Assembly (NCBI GenBank): GCA_017577575.1 | Contig: PKRG01000005.1 | Span: forward strand, 62,001 to 126,000 | Length of the DNA stretch: 64,000 nucleotides | DNA from: Acidimicrobiia bacterium | Lineage (GTDB): Bacteria; Actinomycetota; Acidimicrobiia; Spongiisociales; ZC4RG35 | Direction: 5' to 3' | Part shown: piece after piece, positions 57,593 through 64,000 of the stretch | Position numbering within the stretch: the stretch's first letter is position 1 | Layout of the letters: each line of letters begins with the position of its first letter | Program-made: the position numbers and the translations under genes | The notes under the pieces: generated by a model | Seen by the model: the letters and a program-made list of their open reading frames with translations, nothing else | What the model was told of the DNA's origin: nothing | Database searches by the model: none

Positions 57593-58351
57593 ATGGGCGG
57601 ACCGGATAGGAAGGACGAGTTGGTCGCCACAGAAGAACGTAGGCGCGATCCGTGGTTCGTTGACTTCTATCGCTCGGCCGTCGGCAAGAAGTGGGTGATG
57701 GCCCTGTCGGGGATCGTCCTGTTGGGGTACCTGGTCGCTCACATGATCGGCAACCTCAAGGTCTTCCTCCCCGCCGTGGACGGAGTGCCCGAGCTCGATC
57801 TGTACGCCCAGGCCCTGAGATCCCTCCTCTTCCCCATCGCCCCCCACGGCGTGGTGTTGTGGATCCTGCGGGTGGGTCTGATCATCGCCTTCCTGCTCCA
57901 CGTCCACGCCGCCTACTCGCTGACGATCATGAACCGGCGGGCCCGCCCGGTCGATTACGCCGGCCCCCGCCAGTACCTGGCCGCCAACTACGCCAGCCGC
58001 ACCATGCGCTGGTCGGGGGTGATCGTCATCCTGTTCGTGATCTTCCACCTCGCCGACCTGACCTGGGGCATCCAGCCGGCGGCGCCGGACAGCTGGGAGC
58101 ACGGGCAGGTGTACGCCAACTTCATCGCCACCTTCTCCCGCCCGTGGGTGACGGCGTTCTACGTCCTCGCCCAACTGGCCCTCGCCCCCCACATCTTCCA
58201 CGGCGCCTGGTCGATGTTCCAGAGCATGGGCGTCAACCACCCCCGCTTCAACCGCTGGCGTCGCTACTTCGCGGTGGCGCTGACGGCGGTGATCGTCGTG
58301 CCGAACGTGATCATGCCGCTGTCCGTCCTGCTCGGATTCGTAGGAGCCTGA
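57593..58351 (+). CDS. sdhC: Succinate dehydrogenase cytochrome b subunit SdhC (single-subunit type)
   Basis: A membrane protein of about 252 residues with five or six hydrophobic segments and several His for heme b ligation (YLVAHMIGNLKVFLP, FLLHVHAAYSL, IFHLADLTWG, APHIFHGAWSMFQ). Length and pattern fit the Bacillus-type single cytochrome b558 anchor, and no sdhD follows. The ATG at 57593 is given; a TTG at 57620 after AGGAAGG is an alternative that begins VATEERRRDPW. It passes electrons from SdhB to menaquinone. sdhA starts one base after its stop region. Confidence 0.9.
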   Translation: MGGPDRKDELVATEERRRDPWFVDFYRSAVGKKWVMALSGIVLLGYLVAHMIGNLKVFLPAVDGVPELDLYAQALRSLLFPIAPHGVVLWILRVGLIIAFLLHVHAAYSLTIMNRRARPVDYAGPRQYLAANYASRTMRWSGVIVILFVIFHLADLTWGIQPAAPDSWEHGQVYANFIATFSRPWVTAFYVLAQLALAPHIFHGAWSMFQSMGVNHPRFNRWRRYFAVALTAVIVVPNVIMPLSVLLGFVGA

Positions 58352-58352
58352 T

Positions 58353-60290
58353 ATGACCTACACCATCTCGTCCCGCCAACTCGACTCCAAGATCCCGGGC
58401 GGGCCGCTGGAGGACAAGTGGGAGAACCACAAGTTCTCGATCCGGCTCGTCAACCCCAACAACAAGCGCAAGTTCAAGATCATCGTGGTGGGCACCGGCC
58501 TGGCGGGGGCGTCGGCGGCCGCCACATTGGGTGAGTTGGGATACAACGTCGAGGTCTTCACCTTCCACGACTCCCCCCGGCGGGCCCACTCGATCGCCGC
58601 CCAAGGCGGCATCAACGCCGCCAAGAACTACCACAACGACGGCGACTCGGTCTTCCGGCTCTTCTACGACACCATCAAGGGCGGTGACTACCGCAGCCGG
58701 GAAGCCAACGTGTACCGGCTGGCCGACGTCTCGTTGAACATCATCGACCAGTGCACCGCCCAGGGCGTGCCCTTCGCCCGCGAGTACGGCGGGTACCTCG
58801 ACAACCGCAGCTTCGGCGGCGCCCAGGTGTCCCGCACCTTCTACGCCCGGGGCCAGACCGGCCAACAGCTCCTCCTCGGGGCCTATCAGGCGCTGTTGCG
58901 CCAGGTGGCGGCGGGAACGGTGAAGCTCCACCGCCGCACCGAGATGCTCGACCTGGTCGTCAAGGACGGCCGGGCGGTGGGCATCGTCACCCGGGACCTG
59001 ATCAGCGGCGAGATCCGCAGCCACTCTGCCCACGCCGTGGTGCTGGCCACCGGCGGCTACGCCAACGTGTTCTTCCTCTCCACCAACGCCATGGCCTCGA
59101 ACGTGACAGCCGCCTGGCGGGCGCACCGGCGGGGAGCGGCGTTCGCCAACCCCTGCTTCACCCAGATCCACCCCACCTGCATCCCCCAGTCCGACGAGTT
59201 CCAGTCGAAGCTGACGCTGATGTCCGAGTCGCTCCGCAACGACGGGCGGATCTGGGTGCCCAAGCGGGCCGACGACAACCGTCCCCCCGACCAGATCCCC
59301 GAAGAGGACCGCGACTACTACCTGGAGCGGATGTACCCGGCGTTCGGGAACCTGGTGCCCCGCGACGTCGCCTCCCGGGCGGCGAAGCGGATGGTCGACG
59401 CCGGAAAGGGCGTCGGCCCGCTGAAGAACGGCGTGTACCTCGACTTCTCCCACGCCATCGAGCGGCTGGGCATCGACGTGATCGCCGACCGCTACGGCAA
59501 CCTGTTCGAGATGTACGAGCGCATCACCGACGAGAACCCCTACAAGGTCCCGATGCGCATCTACCCCGCCCCCCACTACACGATGGGCGGGCTGTGGGTC
59601 GACTACAACCTTATGACCACGATCCCCGGCCTCTACGCCCTCGGGGAGGCGAACTTCTCCGACCACGGCGCCAACCGCCTCGGGGCGTCGGCGCTGATGC
59701 AGGGCCTGGCCGACGGCTATTTCATCCTCCCCTACACGATCGGCGACTACCTGGCCGACTTCCTCGGCGACCCGGTGGTGCCCACCGACGACCCGGCTTT
59801 CCGGGAGGTGGAGGACGAGGTGCGGGGCCGCATCTCCGGCTACCTCAACACCGGCGGCACCCGCTCGGTCGACTGGTTCCACCGGGAGCTCGGCAAGATC
59901 CTGTGGGACCACTGCGGCATGTCCCGCAACGAGGAGGGGCTGAAGAAGGCCCTCGCCGAGATCCCCGCCCTGTACGAGGAGTTCAAGCGGGACGTGCGGG
60001 TGCTGGGCACCAACGAGTCGCTCAACCAGAGCCTCGAGAAGGCGGGCCGGGTCGACGACTTCTTCGAACTGGCCCAGCTCATGTGCCTCGACGCCCTCCA
60101 CCGCGAAGAGTCCGCCGGAGGCCACTTCCGGGAGGAGTACCAGACCGAAGAGGGCGAGGCGCTGCGGCGGGACGACCTGTTCGCCTACGTCGCCGCCTGG
60201 GAGTGGACCGGCAACCCCCAAGCGCCGGCCCTGATCAAAGAGCCTCTCGAGTTCGAGTACGTCACCCCGTCCACCCGTAGCTACAAGTAA
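58353..60290 (+). CDS. sdhA: Succinate dehydrogenase flavoprotein subunit
   Basis: A 645-residue flavoprotein: dinucleotide motif IIVVGTGLAGASAA at 43-56 and the covalent-FAD His79 in RRAHSIAAQGG. The active-site stretch HPTCIPQSDEF and the C-terminal helical domain are present. It oxidises succinate to fumarate in the citric acid cycle, at the cytoplasmic face. Gene order C-A-B matches actinobacterial and Bacillus-type complexes. Confidence 0.97.
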   Translation: MTYTISSRQLDSKIPGGPLEDKWENHKFSIRLVNPNNKRKFKIIVVGTGLAGASAAATLGELGYNVEVFTFHDSPRRAHSIAAQGGINAAKNYHNDGDSVFRLFYDTIKGGDYRSREANVYRLADVSLNIIDQCTAQGVPFAREYGGYLDNRSFGGAQVSRTFYARGQTGQQLLLGAYQALLRQVAAGTVKLHRRTEMLDLVVKDGRAVGIVTRDLISGEIRSHSAHAVVLATGGYANVFFLSTNAMASNVTAAWRAHRRGAAFANPCFTQIHPTCIPQSDEFQSKLTLMSESLRNDGRIWVPKRADDNRPPDQIPEEDRDYYLERMYPAFGNLVPRDVASRAAKRMVDAGKGVGPLKNGVYLDFSHAIERLGIDVIADRYGNLFEMYERITDENPYKVPMRIYPAPHYTMGGLWVDYNLMTTIPGLYALGEANFSDHGANRLGASALMQGLADGYFILPYTIGDYLADFLGDPVVPTDDPAFREVEDEVRGRISGYLNTGGTRSVDWFHRELGKILWDHCGMSRNEEGLKKALAEIPALYEEFKRDVRVLGTNESLNQSLEKAGRVDDFFELAQLMCLDALHREESAGGHFREEYQTEEGEALRRDDLFAYVAAWEWTGNPQAPALIKEPLEFEYVTPSTRSYK

Positions 60291-60310
60291 CCCGGAGCCA
60301 AGGTCCACCA

Positions 60311-61075
60311 ATGAACATCACGCTGCAAGTCTGGAGACAGGAGAGCGCCGACCGTCCGGGCCGGTTCGTGACCTACCAGGTGACGGACATCGAGCCGGAC
60401 ATGTCGTTCCTCGAGATGCTCGACGTGCTGAACGAGCGGCTGATCGCCCAGGGCGAGGAGCCGATCGCCTTCGACCACGACTGCCGGGAGGGGATCTGCG
60501 GCAGCTGTGGGGTGATGATCGACGGGCTCCCCCACGGCCCCCAGCTCGGCACCGCCACCTGCCAGCTGCACATGCGCAAGTTCCGGGACGGCGACACGAT
60601 CGTCGTGGAGCCGTGGCGGGCCGCCGCCTTCCCAGTCATCAAGGACCTGGTAGTGGACCGGTCGGCGTTCGACAAGATCATCGAGGCCGGCGGCTACATC
60701 TCGGTCGACACCGGCTCGGCCCCCGACGCCAACCTCATCCCCGTCCCCAAGGAGGTCGCCGACACCGCCTTCGACGCCGCCGCCTGCATCGGCTGTGGGG
60801 CGTGTGTCGCCGCCTGCCCCAACGGGGCCGCCAACCTGTTCACCGCCGCCAAGGTCGCCCACCTCAACCTGCTGCCTCAGGGCCAGGCGGAGCGGTGGCG
60901 GCGCACCGAGGCGATGGTGGAGACGATGGAGCAGTACTTCGGGTCCTGCACCAACCACGGCGAGTGCGAGAAGGCCTGCCCGAAGGGCATCTCCATCGAC
61001 TTCATCGCCATGATGAACCGGGACTACGCCAAGGCGAAGGTGAAGAACCGGCGCCTCCTCAGCCAGAGCAACTGA
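60311..61075 (+). CDS. sdhB: Succinate dehydrogenase iron-sulfur subunit
   Basis: A 254-residue FeS protein. The N-terminal 2Fe-2S cluster uses Cys58, Cys63, Cys66 and Cys84 (DCREGICGSCGVMIDG). The C-terminal clusters use CIGCGACVAACPNG and CTNHGECEKACPKG. It carries electrons from SdhA to SdhC. It is 20 bases after sdhA. A 106-base gap follows, with an AAGTTGG/CCAACTT dyad and T-runs that may end or start transcription before ctaD. Confidence 0.96.
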   Translation: MNITLQVWRQESADRPGRFVTYQVTDIEPDMSFLEMLDVLNERLIAQGEEPIAFDHDCREGICGSCGVMIDGLPHGPQLGTATCQLHMRKFRDGDTIVVEPWRAAAFPVIKDLVVDRSAFDKIIEAGGYISVDTGSAPDANLIPVPKEVADTAFDAAACIGCGACVAACPNGAANLFTAAKVAHLNLLPQGQAERWRRTEAMVETMEQYFGSCTNHGECEKACPKGISIDFIAMMNRDYAKAKVKNRRLLSQSN

Positions 61076-61181
61076 GCCCCGGCGCAACCCGCTCCACACA
61101 CTCTTCCTTGTCGGCGCGCCCCCAACTTTTTTACGCCCCCCGTCGTTTTTACTAAGTTGGCCGTGGATAAAGGAGGGATCC

Positions 61182-63203
61182 ATGGCGACGACGGCGGAGA
61201 GGGCGCCGACGATCTATCACCACCCCCGGGCCGAAGGCGGCTTGTCGTCGTGGCTGACCACCGTCGACCACAAGCGCATCGGGGTGATGTACGGGTACAC
61301 CGCCTTCACCTTCTTCCTCATCGGCGGCCTCGAAGCGCTCCTCCTGCGCATCCACCTGGCCCAGGCGAACTCCGAGTTCCTCACCGCCGGCGCCTACAAC
61401 GCCCTGTTCACCATGCACGGCACGACGATGATCTTCCTCGTCGTCATGCCGCTGGCGTCGGCGTTCATGAACTACCTGCTGCCGCTGCAACTCGGAGCCC
61501 GCGACGTCGCCTTCCCCCGCCTCAACGCCCTGTCGTTTTGGATCTTCCTCTTCGGCGGGATCTTCCTCTACTCGACGTTCCTGTTCGGGTCGGCCCTGCC
61601 CCCGTCGTATCCCGGCGGAGCGGCGGTGGGGAACATGCCGATCAACGGCGGGCCGGGCGGCTTCGACTTCCTGGCGTCGGCGCCCAACGGCGGATGGTTC
61701 GGCTACCAACCCCACGCCGGGCCCGACTTCTCCCAGGGCACCGTGCTGGACTACTGGGCGTTCGGGCTGCAGATCCTCGGCCTGGCGTCGCTGATCTCGG
61801 CGGTGAACTTCATCGTCACCGTCTTCAACATGCGGGCCAAGGGGATGCGGCTGCTGCGGATGCCGGTGTTCTGCTGGACCACGCTGGTGACGGCCTTCCT
61901 CCTGTTGTTCTCGCTGCCGATCATCGCCGTGGCCCTGTTCATGGTCACCTTCGACCGCCAGTTCGGGGCTGTGTTCTTCGACCCCGCCGTCGGCGGCGAC
62001 CCGATCCTGTGGCAGCACCTGTTCTGGCTGTTCGGCCATCCCGAGGTGTACATCCTGATCATCCCCGCCTTCGGGATCGTCTCCGAGGTGGTGCCGGTAT
62101 TCAGCCGCAAGCCGCTCTTCGGCTACGCCGCCATGGTCTTCTCGACGATCGCCATCGCCTTCCTGGGCTTCGGGGTATGGGCCCACCACATGTTCGCCTC
62201 CGGCATCCCGCCGGTCGCCCAGGCGGCTTTCGGGCTGGGGACGATGACCATCGCCATCCCCACCGGGATCAAGATCTTCAACTGGCTGGGGACGATCTGG
62301 CTCGGCCGGCTGAGACTGAAGACCCCGATGCTGTTCTGCCTCGGGATGATCGCCATGTTCGTGATCGGCGGCCTGTCAGGGGTGACGCACGCCGTGGTGC
62401 CCTCCGACTGGCAGCAGACCGACACCTACTACATCGTCGCCCACTTCCACTACGTGATCTTCGGCGGGTCGCTGTTCGCGTTCTTCGGCGGCTTCTACTA
62501 CTGGTACCCGAAGCTGCGGGGCCGGCTGATGTCGGAGAAGCTGGGCAAGCTCCACTTCTGGCTCACCTTCATCGGCTTCAACCTGACGTTCGCCCCGATG
62601 CACTGGCTGGGCCTGCAGGGCATGGTTCGGCGGACGTGGAAGTACGGGGCGGACTTCGGCCTGGAGCGGTGGAACCGCCTGTCGACGGTCGGCTCGTTCA
62701 TCATCGCCCTCGCCGTCCTGGTGTTCCTGTTCAACTGGTGGCGCTCGAAGACCAAGGGCGACGTCGCCGGCCTCGACCCCTGGGACGCCCGCACCCTCGA
62801 GTGGACGATCCCCAACCCCACCCCGGAGTACAACTACGCCGTGGTGCCGGTCGTGTCCGAGCTCGACGACTTCTGGCACCGCAAGTACACGGAGGACCCG
62901 GAGGGGCGGCCGGTCCGCAGACCCGATGCGGACCAGCTCATCACCCGACTGGAGTTCGAGGGCCTGAACCCGCCGGAGCCGATCCCCCTCCCCCGCCCCT
63001 CCTATTTCCCGATCGTCCTCGCCGCCGGCATCCCGCTCATCAGCTGGGGGCTGGTCTACCACCTGACCGCATGGGGCAAGGCGCTGGTGGCGATCGGCGT
63101 GATCCTCGTCCTGGGCGGCGCCACCGGTTGGGGCATCGAACCCCTCTTCGACGAGGCGCTCACAGAGGTAGATGACTCACCCGAGGCTGTCCCGACACGC
63201 TGA
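61182..63203 (+). CDS. ctaD: Cytochrome c oxidase subunit I with a C-terminal extension
   Basis: A 673-residue heme-copper oxidase subunit I. Landmarks are MHGTTMIFLVVMPL, the Cu-B His and cross-linked Tyr region WLFGHPEVYILIIP, AHFHYVIFGGSLFAFFGGFYYW and the DHK start VDHKRIGVMYGYT. It is about 100 residues longer than a minimal subunit I: residues about 560-673 form a cytoplasmic stretch and two extra membrane helices, possibly a fused small subunit (subunit IV/CtaF-like). A strong AAAGGAGG site precedes the ATG. Other oxidase genes are not adjacent. Confidence 0.95.
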   Translation: MATTAERAPTIYHHPRAEGGLSSWLTTVDHKRIGVMYGYTAFTFFLIGGLEALLLRIHLAQANSEFLTAGAYNALFTMHGTTMIFLVVMPLASAFMNYLLPLQLGARDVAFPRLNALSFWIFLFGGIFLYSTFLFGSALPPSYPGGAAVGNMPINGGPGGFDFLASAPNGGWFGYQPHAGPDFSQGTVLDYWAFGLQILGLASLISAVNFIVTVFNMRAKGMRLLRMPVFCWTTLVTAFLLLFSLPIIAVALFMVTFDRQFGAVFFDPAVGGDPILWQHLFWLFGHPEVYILIIPAFGIVSEVVPVFSRKPLFGYAAMVFSTIAIAFLGFGVWAHHMFASGIPPVAQAAFGLGTMTIAIPTGIKIFNWLGTIWLGRLRLKTPMLFCLGMIAMFVIGGLSGVTHAVVPSDWQQTDTYYIVAHFHYVIFGGSLFAFFGGFYYWYPKLRGRLMSEKLGKLHFWLTFIGFNLTFAPMHWLGLQGMVRRTWKYGADFGLERWNRLSTVGSFIIALAVLVFLFNWWRSKTKGDVAGLDPWDARTLEWTIPNPTPEYNYAVVPVVSELDDFWHRKYTEDPEGRPVRRPDADQLITRLEFEGLNPPEPIPLPRPSYFPIVLAAGIPLISWGLVYHLTAWGKALVAIGVILVLGGATGWGIEPLFDEALTEVDDSPEAVPTR

Positions 63204-63236
63204 TCGTCGCCTGTCGTACGCCCCTCCCGAACGGCG

Positions 63237-63280
63237 GCGTTGGGATATCCATGGTGCGCTTGCCTGCCGTAACCCAACGC
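63237..63280 (+). terminator. Possible terminator after ctaD
   Basis: GCGTTGGG (63237-63244) and CCCAACGC (63273-63280) are perfect complements 28 bases apart, followed by TTTGT. The loop is long, so this is only a weak candidate. The remainder of the 191-base gap before the next gene shows nothing else. Confidence 0.35.
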
Positions 63281-63394
63281 TTTGTAGCTGAGCTGCACCT
63301 GCGCGGCAGTTCGCTCGATTCGACCAGGAGACTGTAAAGATCCGGGCGCTCTGAGCCGATAGACGGCAATCACGGACGGAAGGTTGTGCGTAAC

Positions 63395-64000
63395 GTGCGG
63401 CGCCCTAACGGGACTAGTCTGAGTTCGGGGTCTGGACCAGGGCAGCTCTCGCGCCTGCGTGATCGCGCGTGGGGCCGCGGAGACCATGGAGCGACCATCG
63501 TCGAGATGGCCATGGTCCTTCCGATCCTCATCTTGATCATCGTCGGGATCACAGAGGTCGGCCTCTACTTCAAGGACTATCTGACGGTCACTTATGCGTC
63601 TCGAGAGGGTGTTCGGGTAGCAGCCTTCGCCGGGGACGCGATCGACGCGGATTGCCAGATACTGGTCGCGGTCGGTGAGTTCTTGGGTAACGCCAACCTG
63701 GAGAAGCTCGACCGAGTCGAGATCTACGTGGCGACACAGGACGGCCAACAGCTTCCAGGGAACACCAACACGGCTCGGCTGAAGGCTGGCGGCGACCCAA
63801 CCGCATGCTCGGAACCGCCTCTCCCATCCGATGGCTGGACCCGCGTTACGAACTTGCCGGCTACTGCACGACAGGTCACAGCAGGTGGCGGAGTACGGCT
63901 GGACATCGTAGGAGTGCGCATCGTGCTGAAGCACGAGTGGGCGACCGGGTTCCCACCCTTCCAAGGCGAAGTCACCATCAACGAGACCACGATCATGCGC
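63395..64000 (+). CDS. TadE/TadG-like pilus assembly protein, N-terminal part
   Basis: An open frame running off the right edge (202 codons visible). A basic leader of about 32 residues ends in GDHGATIVEMAMVLPILILIIVGITEVGLY, the TadE signature of a short leader plus hydrophobic helix, followed by the conserved Tyr/Ala segment DYLTVTYASREGVRVAAFAG. The start is uncertain: GTG at 63395 (11 bases after GGAAGG) or GTG at 63386. Codon choice is less GC-biased than in the sdh and ctaD genes. It is on the opposite strand from, and 9 kb away from, the Tad operon, so it belongs to another locus. Confidence 0.8.
   Translation, partial: MRRPNGTSLSSGSGPGQLSRLRDRAWGRGDHGATIVEMAMVLPILILIIVGITEVGLYFKDYLTVTYASREGVRVAAFAGDAIDADCQILVAVGEFLGNANLEKLDRVEIYVATQDGQQLPGNTNTARLKAGGDPTACSEPPLPSDGWTRVTNLPATARQVTAGGGVRLDIVGVRIVLKHEWATGFPPFQGEVTINETTIMR

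Overview
The window is GC-rich, almost fully coding DNA from an actinobacterium. The lineage markers are a WhiB regulator, the bacterial proteasome activator Bpa, a BldC-like helix-turn-helix protein, the F420 biosynthesis enzyme CofC with two luciferase-like (often F420-dependent) oxidoreductases, an ECF42 sigma factor with its DGPF partner, and a Tad pilus locus. The S-layer-homology-like protein and overall gene style fit Acidimicrobiia or a relative, but that placement is an inference. No rRNA, phage, insertion sequence or CRISPR array was seen, and no gene-free stretch exceeds 300 bases.

Region 1 (1-13.1 kb, minus strand) is a run of mostly overlapping genes. In transcription order it reads: IclR regulator, luciferase-like oxidoreductase, PF06684 protein, enamidase-like amidohydrolase, CoA-acylating aldehyde dehydrogenase, FAD subunit and fused FeS-molybdopterin subunit of a xanthine-dehydrogenase-type hydroxylase, then a branched-chain-type ABC importer. 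The parts are those needed to import, hydroxylate, reduce, open and oxidise an N-heterocycle of the nicotinate kind. Two similar operator-like sites precede the regulator and the hydroxylase genes.

Region 2 (13.3-30.8 kb) is mainly housekeeping: MurA with Asp in place of the fosfomycin-target Cys, RpiB, a DsbB/thioredoxin pair, GltX beside tRNA-Glu, formate-THF ligase, a flavoprotein fusion with a ferredoxin-NADP-reductase module, ClpP, an ilvE-led operon, an S9 peptidase and PgpA.

Region 3 (30.8-36.1 kb, plus strand) is a cobalamin-riboswitch operon. It encodes a membrane-anchored surface protein with the two-domain plan of animal intrinsic factor/transcobalamin, followed by a complete ECF transporter (T, fused A-A, S). 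It looks like a dedicated B12-capture-and-uptake system.

Region 4 (36.1-47.7 kb) holds an SLH-like repeat protein, SerA, a thioesterase, an LLM oxidoreductase divergent from cofC and a LmbE deacetylase, an orphan MalK-type ATPase, a short-chain dehydrogenase variant, an FAD oxidoreductase behind a perfect palindrome, and a DGPF/ECF42 pair with a recognisable promoter.

Region 5 (47.7-57.5 kb) has three tRNA-related elements (tRNA-Glu CTC, tRNA-Gln CTG and a terminator), a compact Tad pilus operon on the minus strand, then small genes for a BldC-like regulator, a cupredoxin lipoprotein, Bpa, a membrane protein and WhiB with a three-half-site operator.

Region 6 (57.6-64 kb, plus strand) carries sdhCAB, ctaD and the start of a second, separate TadE-like gene cut by the window edge.
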